Source: Siphonodentalium dalli (Eukaryota; Mollusca; Scaphopoda; Gadilida; Siphonodentaliidae). From it: a stretch of 64,000 nt of DNA. This document shows, one piece after another, positions 46,129-58,382 of this stretch (positions are counted from its first letter, which is position 1; each line of letters opens with the position of its first letter). The notes under the pieces were generated by a model. That model searched no databases. It was not told the origin of the DNA and saw only the letters and a program-made list of their open reading frames with translations. Position numbers and translations under genes: made by a program. The stretch covers positions 217,449,982 to 217,513,981 of the forward strand of contig CP136063.1 of assembly GCA_032622095.1 (NCBI GenBank), given 5' to 3'.

Positions 46129-46345
46129 TACAGTAATGCTCTAATTAATCGACCTCTTAACCAAAGCAGAATTATGGGTAACTTTTCAGGATTTAGTCGG
46201 AAATATGGCTTGTTGCCATTCATCGGAAAGCTCTCCCCGAGAGCTTTCCGATGAATGGCAACAAGCCATATTTCCGACTAAATCCTGAAAAGTTACCCAT
46301 AATTCTGCTTTGGTTAAGAGGTCGATTAATTAGAGCATTACTGTA
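46129..46345. mobile_element. TA-D palindromic MITE (copy 11)
   Basis: TA-CAGTAATGCTC...GAGCATTACTG-TA; the variant ccaaagcag/ctgctttgg is present in both arms. Confidence 0.94.
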
Positions 46346-46752
46346 AATACGGAAATTATGTTGAGATGCTGTGGAATTGGGTGACATTTCAGTGTCTTCA
46401 CTCGTGGTGCTCCATTTAGCATTAGTGTCGCCTAATTTAATTAACTTCCTCAACGTATTTCCAAGTTTCAAGTTAATTCAGCAAATTTTTGTCTGATATC
46501 TGTCAGACCATACTATGATTTAATGAAGAATATTAGATCACCATGTCAGAGATTGTGTCCATCATTCGTTAATTATATGGACATATCTCTTCTCGTGTGA
46601 TCTTGCATATATCATTATCACCAACTACGCACTGAAACAGCTCGTGTCTAGATCTGTTTAATAATTTAGTCCTGATTAGAGAGGGTTTAGATGATCCATC
46701 TCGGCTGTGTATTTTAAACTGTCCATTCAAAACATAAATACACCATTCTGGT
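46346..46752. other. No recognised feature
   Basis: Unique sequence; nothing recognised. Confidence 0.45.
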
Positions 46753-47072
46753 TAGGCCTCATATGCTGTTGGAGACTTAGGATCAGATTTAAATTCACCA
46801 GTTGAAGTTGGTGATGGTCTCCCATTAGACTCCTCGATTATGCAATTTATATTCTGCAAATTGTGGTTATGGAAACTGCCCAGAAGGGCAAAAGTAACTA
46901 AAAACAATGTTAATTTCAGACTATAGATACTTCCCAAAGATGAGGCCTAAGCAGAAGGAGGTCCCCAGAGGGTGAATTTGGTGATGCCAGCCCACTTTGC
47001 GGGATAGCATCACTAAATTCACCCTCTGAGGACCTCATTCTGCAATTGACAGGCACACTAATTCAAGGTTTG
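46753..47072. mobile_element. hAT-E, left third missing
   Basis: It starts in the middle segment (aggcctcatatgctgttgg) and has the right hairpin and right end (cactaattcaaggtttg). Confidence 0.84.
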
Positions 47073-47150
47073 GCTAAATAGACATAATCAGCTTGGTTTG
47101 CAATTAAAATTACTGGCAGAGTGATATGTTGTCAATAATAGTGACTCAAT

Positions 47151-47230
47151 TGTTTGAGTTGGATTGTGTACTCCCTCTCTAACACATGAATGTTTGATTT
47201 GGATTGTGTACTCCCTCTCTAACACATGAT
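47151..47230 (+). repeat. Tandem duplication, 2 x 40 bp
   Basis: gattgtgtactccctctcta is repeated at a 40-bp offset with three differences across the unit. Confidence 0.93.
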
Positions 47231-48148
47231 CGTTTTGTTTTGTTAAGATTGATTGAGGTTGAAATGTTTCATAATATGTTGCAATAATTTATTGCAGCTA
47301 AAATAAATTGTACATTTTGGGGATAATTTGTACACAGTGATTTCAGATACAATTATATATAATGAATATACCTGTATTTTTGTTGATATTTTTATGTGTT
47401 TTATAAGATATTGATAAATATGAGCAAGATTTGTTAAAGAATTCATCACATTGTGGTACATGGTGAATTGTTGTTGTCAATGAAGGGGGATAATTCAGTG
47501 AGCGATCAGGAAAAGAATTCTTCTGGTAAATCTAGCTGATACCTATTCCCTTTTAAATTCACAAACAGGTCTATATGTCTGTTCTAATCAAGGTTTGCGT
47601 TGCCGACTTTCAAACAAATACTAAATATATTGTCATTTGGAAATTGTTTTTGTCCACATATGATTTGGAGTTTATATTTAAATTTCCAAAGAATTAGGAT
47701 ATATTTTTTACAATGATTTCTATTAAATACTGGTTAAAGTTTCATTCATATGTGGCCCATACTAGGTTATTCACTTCTTATACCAAAAATGTCATTTGCT
47801 CTGTTTAAATGTTCAGAATGTTAGCCAATCGAATGGATTACGGCTCAAGTTTCTTATCTATTCTATCAGCTTCGTTCAGGATATTTGGCAAATTCTAAAA
47901 ATAATTTGTCAAATGAAATTCAGTTTGGCAAATAAAGATTTTGACTGGCACAAATCCTCTCTAATTGTTTGTAATTGTCCTTAATGTTCTGTTGTTACTC
48001 TAGAGTTCCAAATAAGCGTCCATCCTACACGTTGCTTATTTTGGGTCTGCACATTTCTTATTTCGCTCCCTCTGCCGGAATCTTCGACTATATTTTGTTG
48101 ACATAAATCGCTGGGAGATGTTTCTTATTTATTCTTTGATACATAATG

Positions 48149-48253
48149 ATACCAAACGTATGATGTCAAATATTTATCTTTTGATGACAGCTGTACATAA
48201 TGACACACAATTTGCTCGACTAGTATTAATACCAAACGTATGATGTCAAATAT
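48149..48253 (+). repeat. 25-bp direct repeat, 80 bp apart
   Basis: accaaacgtatgatgtcaaa with flanking bases occurs at 48149-48173 and 48229-48253 without mismatch; the intervening 55 bp also share gtacataatgac/tacataatgat. Confidence 0.9.
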
Positions 48254-48991
48254 ACCTGGATCAAGCACGGGATATTACTCCTAAGATGTCATGGTGGTTT
48301 ATGTTTTGACAAGTGTGTTGAAGAGGGACACCGGAACAGGCATAACAACCATCTCAGACTGGATAGGATGCACCCTTGTGGAAACCCCGGCGTATTTTCA
48401 TGCACATTGCGGGATTCATAATTGAAAATAACAGTTATAATTGTTTCGAACTATACTACCCTGCACGATTACTCGTGTCTGCACGTTTATTATATATTTT
48501 TCCAGGATTTTCCCCCCTGCACGTTTATTTGGGACTGCACGTTTATTTGGAACACTTGAGTAAGGATAGGTGGATAGTCCCGAACTCTATGATGAAGAGT
48601 GGAACTTGTCTCGCATTGTTCCTCAGGGTTATGTGCCACAAATTTACAGTCTGTCAGCATCAAGATATCTTACATGAAATCCATGTACATTGTTTTAAAG
48701 GTCGTCCGTGATTGTTGCAGGGTTCATGCAGGTTCTTCAAGAATTTCATTGGATCTGTGATTATCAATGTCCTTGTTAGTAAGGAAGGTTTAACCATCAC
48801 AGAAATATAAAACGTAATACTTTTCGTAAGTCATGCTATTTGTTTCAGACTCTCAACCGCGTAGTTAGTTCAATAGTCTGGGGTTCAATCAGACTGACTT
48901 GATTCAGTAAGAAGAGAACACTCTTGTTGATGTCGACTATAGAACTGCTAGAAATGTTTCAAGAAATAATTGAAAGGTTACTGGAAGTACT

Positions 48992-49252
48992 TTAACCCTT
49001 CCATGACTGGTGCTTCCTGAAATGTTGCGAAAACCCTGTGCCAATGCATGCTCTTTTATGTATGAGTCTCCCATACGGAGCCTCGCATATATAAGAGAAT
49101 ACATTGGCCTAACAATATTTATCTTGACCTGGTAAGCCAGTGCATTCTTTTAAATATGCGTGGATGCCTATGGGAGACTCATATATATGAGAATGCACTG
49201 GCACAGGATCTTTAATGCTGCACCAGCGCAGCTCCTGTCATGAAAGGCTTAA
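48992..49252 (+). mobile_element. TTAA-A MITE
   Basis: TTAA-CCCTTCCATGACTGGTGC on the left; CTCCTGTCATGAAAGGC-TTAA on the right; both hairpins present. Confidence 0.9.
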
Positions 49253-49400
49253 TATAATTTTTAATGAACCAGTTTGAACCCTGCATTAGGTGTTCTGAAA
49301 AAAACTCAGTCATGACTTTAACCCTTTCTATATTAAATGCATTCTCCCAGTCAGTTAAAAAGTGTATATCAGAATGGTCTATTATTGATTTGGAGGGACG

Positions 49401-49550
49401 TTAACTCTTTTGATGCCACCCACCACCACAACGGGACATTACAGTGCCACGATATTGAATTAAGCTCAGCTGGCAATTTTTTGCTATTATGAGCGCTTGG
49501 CATCGACCGGATAATTCGCAATAATGCGCATTTGGCATCAAAAGAGTTAA
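49401..49550. mobile_element. TTAA-I MITE, 150 bp
   Basis: TTAA-CTCTTTTGATGCCACC and TTTGGCATCAAAAGAG-TTAA are inverted ends within the TTAA-C copy. The interior is cgatattg / cggataattcgcaataatgc, without the A/B hairpins. Only copy in the window. Confidence 0.87.
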
Positions 49551-49632
49551 GGTGATAAAAAGAGCAGACGAGAGATAAATAGAAGCACAGAATGAGCCCT
49601 ACTTTATTGAACGAAAATGTTAAGATAATAAG

Positions 49633-50022
49633 TTAACCCTTTACCCAACAGAAGGGCCCTGTGCCAATGCATTCTCTTATATATGCGAGTCGACCATAGG
49701 TCGCCTCGCATATATAAGAGAATGCATTGGCTTAACACATTAAAAATTATAAAATTGTTAAAGAATGTAAGAAAAAATGGTAAAAAGTGTTAAAAAAAGA
49801 TTTTTTTTAGGCCAATGCATTCTCTTATATATGCGAGGCGACCTATGGTCGACTCGCATATATAAGAGAATGCATTGGCACAGGGTATAACTGTAACCAT
49901 CACAATGTGGTCAATGAGCCGGTTCCAATGATATCCATATTTGTATGGTTCTATTGAGACAGACCGAAGATATTTTAGGCTGTTGAAGCTTTATTTGGCC
50001 GGTTTGTTGGGTAAAGGGTTAA
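49633..50022 (+). mobile_element. TTAA-B MITE nested in TTAA-C (copy 8)
   Basis: TTAA-CCCTTTACCCAACAGAAGGG to GGTTTGTTGGGTAAAGGG-TTAA; full length and nearly identical to copies 6 and 9. Confidence 0.96.
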
Positions 50023-50061
50023 GGTCGTTTGTTGAACTTATTATCTGCACATTTCCTATGA

Positions 50062-50274
50062 GATAATGCCCTAAATAATCGACTCCTTAACCACAGCAGA
50101 ATTATTGGTAACTTTTCAGGATTTAGTCGGAAATGTGGCTTGTTGCCATTCATCAAAAAGCTCTCACTGAGAGCTTCCGATGAATGGCAACAATCCATAT
50201 TTCCGACTAAATCCTAAAAAGTTATCCATAATTCTGCTGTGGTTAAGGAGTCGATTATTTAGAGCATTACTGTA
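50062..50274. mobile_element. TA-D palindrome nested in TTAA-C (copy 12)
   Basis: The left end lacks CAGTA (gataatgccctaaataatc); the right end is GAGCATTACTG-TA. It sits in the TTAA-C tail between tttcctatgag and actactcatc. Confidence 0.9.
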
Positions 50275-50312
50275 ACTACTCATCAATGATGCTTTAGTAA
50301 AGAAAGGGTTAA

Positions 50313-51908
50313 TTAAGAATCCGTGTTCAGTTGTCTCAGTGGTTGCATTTCTTCATGCAGTTAAAAGATAATATTGCCTTATATTTAAAGTTAAGCAACT
50401 TTGCTCATTAAAATCTTGTGCCAAGTAAATGTTTTGCCTTCTTAACCTGGGCTGTTAAATTCACAAATTGTTATGTTCTATGTATCAAGAATTTTATGGA
50501 GTGTTCTAATGTGCTCAAGTTTGGGGTCCGGTTGATTTACTTTCAGCAGTCTATGTTGTAACATTTGATCTATTTCATCATAAATAGCTACTTATTTTAC
50601 CTGCCGCTGATGTAGACTTGGGTTTCTGTGACTACTAATAGTTGGCTGGAGACAATGGAACATTGATCCCGGCCACATACAGGTTTCCCTTGTAACAAAG
50701 TGCTTATAATACTGTATCAGTGGAGAAACTTTTTTGATTTTGTACCATATGGTATACATTCCATGTTGGAATTATGTTTCAAGATATTTTATGATATCAG
50801 GACTTACACGGCAAGATGTACGAAGCTTGTGTATTTTACTCGCGCGTGTATTTGTGGCATATACTCAAGCAATGCACACACGAAGTATTGATTGCGTATT
50901 GTCCCATTGTGCGTCTATCCATGGCATCATATTGCATGATATGGCATTGTGATTAGCGGTCAGTCCAATTGCGGAAATAGATGCTCAATTCATTTAGAAT
51001 TTTTCGCTGTCGACATTTTGATTACTGTTATAGTAGCCTATACCTCACATACAGTCTGCTAAAACGCCCTTGCATTCTATTTATACAGTCACAGCATGCA
51101 GGCTTATAAGATGGTGATTTGTGTTATCAACTGATACGGACGACCAATCGCCTAAGAACGCAACATGAGGATACACTGGCAATGTCGCTGTAAAATAACA
51201 AACAAGTTTTGCTTCTGTATATCCCCTGGATACACATGTGTATAATCAAACAAGCTTCTTACATCTCGACGACAATCTTCTTTTTTTTGTTATTTGTTGA
51301 ATGCATTATTTTCATTTCTGATCTTTTCAACTCCTCCCTAATCCCCCCTCTCTGGCTTTTTATTTTAAATCATAAATTTTTGTTATTTATTTTGATTATG
51401 ATCGAATATTAATCACTGACGCAATTTATGGAATTTAAAGAATAATTAATGGAATCATGGTAATTGGATACTTTTGTTCAATAGTGGCCCAAGATGTGCC
51501 GTAGTGTTTGAGTTTTTGGTTATTTCCTTGTTTTTAGGACAAATGCATATCCTTTATTGCAGTCCATGACATGATAACTAATAAGTCCCTTCATATGACG
51601 CCTCTAATTCCCTATTTACTCTTTATGAAAGATTACTTTCATTTTTACAAATGGTCGAGTTTACCTGTCTCAAAATAACCAGGTGATAGTTGTAAGGCCG
51701 TTCCACATGGTGAGAGGATATCATGTTGCCTGATCAAAGTTAAAATGATACACAGCATTTCACAACAAATGGGAACATATACATTTTCACCGCCACTGAT
51801 CTAGCTAGCTACACAATTTGTGTGCGTTTCATAGACAAATTTTGACGTTGATAAAGAAAATCACAAATGGTACCAGAAAGATGAATCAAGTCAATATAAT
51901 TCCATCTA
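50313..51908. other. 3' flank, no recognised feature
   Basis: About 1.6 kb of unique AT-rich sequence. Several short open frames, none with a recognised domain. Confidence 0.5.
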
Positions 51909-52298
51909 TTAAACCTTTACCCAACAGAACGGCCCTGTTCCAATGCATTCTCTTATATATGCGAGTCGACCATAGGTCGCCTCGCATATATAAGAGAATG
52001 CATTGGCTTAACACATTAAAAATTATAAAATTGTTAAAGAATGTAAGAAAAAATGGTAAAAAGTGTTAAAAAAAGATTTTTTTTAGGCCAATGCATTCTC
52101 TTATATATGCGAGGCGACCTATGGTCGACTCGCATATATAAGAGAATGCATTGGCACAGGGCATAACTGTAACTATCACAATGTCGTCAAGGAGCCGGTT
52201 CCAATGATATCCATATTTGTATGGTTCTATTGAGACAGACCGAAGATATTTTAGGCTGTTGAAGCTTTATTTGGCCGGTTTGTTGGGTAAAGGGTTAA
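51909..52298 (+). mobile_element. TTAA-B MITE (copy 9)
   Basis: TTAA-ACCTTTACCCAACAGAACGG to GGTTTGTTGGGTAAAGGG-TTAA, full length. Confidence 0.95.
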
Positions 52299-53280
52299 AC
52301 ATGGTTAGAGAAAATCCTACTGAAGATATAATTCTTGCCATACACCATCTGGAAGGGTCTTTATTTTTTTGACAGCTGGTCACTTGAGTTTTGACCCCTA
52401 AAATTTCTTTTTGATCATCCCCCACTTCGGGTCTATGGCACAATGAGCCAGTGTTTTACCTCATGAGTTTAACAGTCAAGTCCTGTGCTCGGATACATAA
52501 ACAAAGGTTTGTTCGGAAGCTATTTGGTCAAATTTTGTGGAAATATTACAGCACTTTGATAATTTCTCATTCAAGTTTGGTCTGCTATAATGAATTTCTA
52601 AAAAATATATTGTCCAATCTGGAATATTTTATTAAGTTTTGTAATCTACTCAGAATAAATTTTGATTATTTACAGAATGTATTAGTTTTTTTTTTAATTT
52701 CATGCCTCAATTGAGCTGCTTTTTTAAACCAATGTTTCATTATATCTGTTTATATATGTCAGTTAACCTGGCTATGAGTAATCAGAAATAAACAGTGTTA
52801 TTTTTCAAAAACCAGTTGACTATTCGCCTCCGATAACGGCTTTGTTTATGGGATCTGGGCCTATGTGTTTTATTGAGTGTATGGTTATGTGTTTGTTCAT
52901 GTTTCATCATTTCAATAGTTTGTCCGACCCGTAGCATTTTTTACCCATGAACATTCATACAAGTCAGCATAGTATTTAAATATTTTGCCTGAATTTTTTT
53001 TAGATTTAAGTTACAAATTACAATTATTTGTAATGTGGAAATTTTAAATGATATTAAAGTATCTTTTGTACAAGTTTTGTCTCGGTCAACTGACAGGCTT
53101 GTATTACCCCACAAATGGCTGCTAAAAGAAATATTCAAATGTCTCAACAGATATTGTTGGAGATAATTTTCTACCTTTATGCTCTATACACTCGGTCTTC
53201 TTACTTTTCCTATATCATTCTATTTCAACTCTTTTGCATGAACATAGAGGACAAGGGTTGTTGGATCATCAAACAGTGGA
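52299..53280. other. 3' flank, no recognised feature
   Basis: Unique AT-rich sequence; nothing recognised. Confidence 0.5.
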
Positions 53281-53281
53281 C

Positions 53282-53525
53282 TAACCCGTTCTATAATAAA
53301 TGGATTCTCCCATCAGTTATATAATTATACATTGGAACATTCCACTAGTCATTTGGAAGGGTGTTCAGGAGAAATAGGCAGACGACAGATAATAAAAGTG
53401 CAGAATAAGTCTCTATTTATTGGAGGGAAATGTTCAGATACGGTCATTTGTTGAACTTAATATCTGAACATTTCTTATGGGATGGGATAACTACTCATCT
53501 ATGAGTGTTTAGTATAGAAAGGGTT
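53282..53525 (+). mobile_element. TTAA-C MITE (copy 11)
   Basis: TAA-CCCGTTCTATAATAAATGG on the left; tgtttagtatagaaaggg on the right, with the last TTAA mutated. The palindromic centre is shortened. Confidence 0.86.
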
Positions 53526-53869
53526 GGTAAAATTTAATTAAATTTCAATTATTTTTCTTGAAGTCTTGATAGAGTTTGACAATAAATTTAAAAAATATTA
53601 GTTTGAAACGCTTTTGATAACTAATGTTACAATGCCTAGTACAATAGCTAGTACAAACTACTAAATTCAATTTTTTTCAGTCAGTTTGAGACAGATAACA
53701 GAATTTATATTGAATAATGATTGCATAGAGCTGTGTGAATGGTGAGATATCGCTGTACAAACCTTTCCTGTAACATAGTCGAGTGATATACCTGTACTCT
53801 TTATTTCTCTGTATCTATTTTGATTAACAATTTCTCTGTTATTTCTCTTGATTTTGTTCTTTGAATGGA
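53526..53869. other. No recognised feature
   Basis: AT-rich; nothing recognised. Confidence 0.4.
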
Positions 53870-54000
53870 CCTAGTTTCCTCCGCATCCCGCCATAATGTC
53901 AGATGTGATCAATGCTGACGGGGACTGGTTCTGCGACAATAGCAAGCACTCTCCGCCCACCCACAATTTGATTGGCAGTTTTTCCCGTCTATTTGATATC
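53870..54000. promoter_or_regulatory. GC-richer patch with promoter-like motifs
   Basis: It stands out from AT-rich surroundings. On the + strand it has cccgccataatg (YY1-like ATGGCGGG on the other strand), ctccgcccaccc (GC-box-like) and gattggc (CCAAT on the other strand). A short open frame from ATG at 53896 (SDVINADGDWFC) is unrecognised. It could be a promoter or first exon of a neighbouring gene. Confidence 0.3.
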
Positions 54001-56588
54001 ACAAGTCAATATCTCAATATCTAGCTGTATTCATCCCTGGTCAAGTGTTCCTGCTATGATGTTGGTGGGTCAACTGATGCTGTTATAAAAAGTTACCATT
54101 ATATTTTTTCTAAAGTTGTCATTTTCACTGTGCTTTGGCTAATCCGAGCAATTTGAGAAAAAGCCAGTGTCCCGCTGAAACATTCAAGAACATATATTTT
54201 TTTTTTATTTAATAATTGCTGCTTGGTGTTCGCAAAATGATGTGAATAGCCATCTTGATTACTGTATAGACGTTTTGGAATGACTCATACAATGAGGTAC
54301 TAAAATATTTCGCAATAAAAAATGACATCTCTAGAAAAAATATTGTAATTTTACTTAACAGCATTAGATTGTCGTAACAGCATCATAGCAATTCAGCAGG
54401 AACTCATTACCAGGAGTGACATTAAAAACGTACACATTTATAAAAATCATGGTTTCATGGGTACATTGTAAATGAACAACACTTTAGACCCTTCATTTAT
54501 GATCATATAAACAGCGGACTATTCTAGTGAGACAGATAGTGAATCTCAGATCTCTATTATCTTTGAATCAAGTTTCAGTTGACTTAACTCAACTGGTATT
54601 ACTGATTCAACCAACATACTGAAATGTATCTATTTATATACCAGAAGTTTTTTCCTATACCATTTATAATAGCCAATGAACATTCTTGTGCAATATCTCT
54701 ATATTCTTTGTAAATTACTCGCAAGCTCTTAACTGCATCGGAAACTAGGTCTATTCTTCGTAGTGTAGCCAGAAAAGATTTCACCGACTGACTATATGCA
54801 TCTACTATGTACACACTATTCTTTGTTCATTAAACTTCTTCTTAGTCTTACTTGCCTTCTTTCCACTGTTACTATTTTCTCCTAGCATGTACGCTGCTTC
54901 AACCTATATCTAGCCCTAATTTCTACATGCTCTTCTATTTTTCCAGGGAAAGGCCTGGGGTCCAGAGAAATATTTTTACAAATTCTATCTAATATGTGTT
55001 TTCACAATAAACTACTATTAAAGATGGATTATCTCTTTAAATAACAAATTTGAAATAGTTGCGATGAACTAAAGACCCCTGTCCGGAAAGGCTTCTATCA
55101 ATTAATATTGATTTTATTTCGAATATTTTATTGGGACCGTTTATTTGTTTATTTTTAGAACAGACCATTCGGATGATACCATATAGCGATAGAGTTTTGG
55201 TTCTCAGGCCCCGCCGCATTGAATAAAAAGGGCCGCATTAGGCCTTTTTATTGCAATGCCTGATGTTATGACATGATTTTTTTTTTTTTTGTATAAACAT
55301 GTCCATAGTAGATCCATAGTAGATATGTGTTGAATATTAGTGTGCATTGAGCTCTAACATGTAATGTGTTAAAAAGTGACTTGCAGGCTTACAACATGAA
55401 GTAGATGACTACAATTAAGAAAATGATCAGCTGATCCTCATGCTCTTCATACAATTTAGTCATTGTGAACTAACTTTAAACACTAATTGTAACTTTATAC
55501 AATTGAAAGGCACAGGATTAAATTCAGGATCACATATTAGAATGGGGAGGTATCAGTTTTTAGACAACAATAACAGTAGTTAATGTCAGGGGCATTATAT
55601 AATGGCAGGTAATCTCAGTCATACACTGGTAGTACAATGTCATTTTTATATAAGACTAAATGAGTTTATATGCATAACAGTTCCCTCTACATTTCTGGTT
55701 ATTACTAGACAGAGGAAGGTATATTTGTCCATGCTTACTATGCGCAGAATAAAATATAAAAATAAAACCCTCCCTCATTGATTTGAAAAAAAAATTGCCC
55801 CAGAACCTAAACTCTTTTGTTTTTTGGCCTAAGCGATAATGATTATAATTAATGTTTATTTGTGACAAAATTACACCATAAAATTTCTGGTCTCTGTTAA
55901 CAGTAACCACTATTGTTCGTTAGCTAAACAACCACACCTTTTTAGACCAGAAAATATTCGAAATAAATTGAATATTAATCGATAGAAGCATTTTCGGACA
56001 GGAGTCTTCGATTCAGATCTAATATTTTATACCCCGGTAACTATATAATACATGTTTACAAAGAGATAATCCACCTTTAAGATTTTGCTCATAGAATTAT
56101 TGGCCTTGACTGGATTACAATGTCAATGTTTTAAGGTAGGGGGTCTATAACGAGCTCTGATAGTCTGTTTAGCTATTAAAAATAACATACAATTTCATCC
56201 CTTTGAAAATCAATGTGAGGAGATATGGACCTATACACAAACTTATATATGAACAATGGGAACAAGTGTGTTATGGGCCTTTGTTCGGACATTCCCCATT
56301 TGCAGCAGTATTCTTTTTTGATGTCTTTAACTCCAGTGTACATATGCTAAGCATGGGGAAGTCAGTACATCTATTAATAGAAGATAGCATATGGTTGATA
56401 ATGATGGAACAGTGGAAATAGTCTGAAACACGTTGACGGAATCGTGGACTAACTAACACCACTAGAAACATCAAATATTTCAAATACAAGTTTGGACAAA
56501 ATGTTCACATTGAAAATACTAATATAGGTTCCCCTTCAGGATTTGTAATATATGGATAATTCTGGGATGGTTTTATTATTCCCACCAG
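54001..56588. other. Long stretch without recognised features
   Basis: No MITE copies for about 2.6 kb, unlike the rest of the window. A small hairpin (aaaaagggccgcattaggcc / tttttattg) lies near 55225-55255. No exon recognised. Confidence 0.45.
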
Positions 56589-56905
56589 AAATTTATTTAT
56601 TCCATCTCTCTCTATCAATGGATTTCAAAGATTATTGGTATGTGAGTTCACAAAAGGAGTATCTGAAACAAGTTCACAAAATAGGCCCGGCCATACATTA
56701 CCAGAGTTGTAGTAATTTGATTGTAATTTTTGGGAATTAACACACAGGAAAAGTTGTCCAGGGTTTATTTCAAACGTTTAATTATCAATGGATTTGAAAG
56801 ATTATTGGCATATGAGTTCAAAAGAGGAGTTTCTGAAACGAGTTCACAAACTATTCAATTTTACCAGAGTTACGGCCCTTTCTTTAATTGTAATTTTTTG
56901 GCATT
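56589..56905 (+). repeat. Diverged tandem duplication, offset ~170 bp
   Basis: Copy 1 (56589-56741) and copy 2 (56761-56905) share tatcaatggatttcaaagat/tatcaatggatttgaaagat, gagttcac, tctgaaac-agttcacaaa, taccagagtt and tgtaattttt. Identity is roughly 80% by eye. Confidence 0.85.
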
Positions 56906-57527
56906 ACAATTTAAATTTTAAGCCCAATCTCAAACAAATCATAATTTGTTAGCATATTTTGAAAATGCCCGTCCCAAACTTTGCCCATCCTGGGTGGGGG
57001 TACCACCATCGGCGACTGCTTGTTGGGCTTTGTATTGCATGGTAAATCTTGAGGCACTACAGACGAATCTTCCTACATTTCTTTGCTACATCCTTTAGAT
57101 ATGCATGGAACACTAACCTAAGACAATGTTGTATAGCTCTATGTAATGGTGTTATGTCAAATCATAATCTCGATATGGTGACGATTTGCAGAATCTACCA
57201 TGCAAATGCCGACCTGGTGCCTGTTTATGTTCAGTGACCAGCCTAGATGGAGACTCGGAGAGATTTTTTTTTCCACCGATGTCGCTTCTATTGACTAGTA
57301 CCTGAATAACTGCTTTATTCCCTGATAACACATATCACTCCATATTCTTCTACTATCCTTATATCTGATATACTTGGTTCTACTTATCATCCTAAAGATT
57401 GCTGCTGAAAACAACCAGTATTTCTGAATAATGTCGCACCATAATGAATAATTAGCTCCAATTAACTCAATACCATTACTACCCTGGATCGAAAGAAGGC
57501 CTGATCAATTCAATACATAGGGTATAA

Positions 57528-57602
57528 TCATTTACTTGATTGAACTGATGACGTGAAATAATTCATGAGAGGCAGGGACATCACCAGTTCAATCAAGTGA
57601 TT
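57528..57602. repeat. Inverted repeat, stem ~17 bp, loop ~38
   Basis: cttgattgaactg at 57534 pairs with cagttcaatcaag at 57585, extended on the outer side by tcattta/tgatta. Function unknown. Confidence 0.8.
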
Positions 57603-58145
57603 ATTCTGTTTATATTATTCCATTATAAACATCTGATTAACCGGAAATCTGAATAATCCATCATACGCACAACTCATAAATCTATGCGGGTATGAATACA
57701 TAACATACTAGTTCAAGTGACAATTCACTAACGAAATTATCATTTATCACTCGATAAATCAAAGTTAATCACACATAGGAATGATATTCCTGTGCAAACA
57801 AGTCGGAGCCCATCAATATTGGGACTGTAAGAGTCTGAGCTTTTGAAAAACGAGCACATGTGCATTTCATTTATTTTAATGTTTGCTTAAAACAAAATCA
57901 GCGCATCATATTGATGATATAAAAACGCGATTAAAAAGTATGTTTATGGTAAATCACAATTATTGTAAGTATCATGGCTTATTCAGTCTTTGTTCTTCTC
58001 AAAACTTATGCCGAAGTTGGATTTGTGAAATTCAAGGCAAAATCTGGTAGTTCGCCTTATCATATGGACAAACCGAGATGCTTCTATCAACCATCTTGTT
58101 AATTGTAGGTTCTGTGCATATTCATCTACTCATTCCAAACAAATG

Positions 58146-58205
58146 GTGGGAGACTCATATATAAGAGAACGCACCGACAGAAGATCTTTAATCATGAAAT
58201 TGTTA
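58146..58205 (+). mobile_element. TTAA-A remnant
   Basis: gggagactcatatataagag, then acgcaccgacagaagatct and atcatgaaattgtta match the last third of TTAA-A with deletions. Confidence 0.65.
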
Positions 58206-58382
58206 CTACTCACCATAACCATTTTCCCTTGACCGCGTAAGTTTTTCACTGTCAAAATGGCCGAAAATGAAACAAAAATTTAAATAAAAATCGCAACTCT
58301 GTAGGGACCCCAGTGTTAGTGGACTAAAGTTATTTGGAACATGCAGCGAAATGTATAGGGGGGGGGGGGGGTACTGGATTAC

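Larger units (their letters stand above)
47073..48991. other. 3' flank, no recognised gene
   Basis: It contains the 40-bp duplication at 47151 and a 25-bp direct repeat at 48149 and 48229. The 111-codon open frame at 48376-48711 has no recognised domain. 48000-48700 is somewhat more GC-balanced than its surroundings and could be far 3' UTR or an unknown transcript. Confidence 0.45.
49318..50312 (+). mobile_element. TTAA-C MITE hosting three nested elements (copy 10)
   Basis: Outer ends are TTAA-CCCTTTCTATATTAAATGC (49318) and CTTTAGTAAAGAAAGGG-TTAA (50309-50312). Inside are TTAA-I (49401-49550), TTAA-B (49633-50022) and TA-D (50062-50274). Removing them leaves about 250 bp, the normal C length, in the normal order. 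Confidence 0.9.
56906..58382. other. No recognised gene
   Basis: It contains an inverted repeat at 57528-57602, a TTAA-A hairpin remnant at 58146-58205 and a G-run near 58358. No exon recognised. Confidence 0.45.

Noticed and set aside
48376-48711. 111-codon open frame
   Set aside because: No domain, no codon-use signal I could see, and composition like the surrounding non-coding DNA.
48871-48905. tRNA-like B box (ggggttcaatc)
   Set aside because: No A box at the right distance and no cloverleaf stems.
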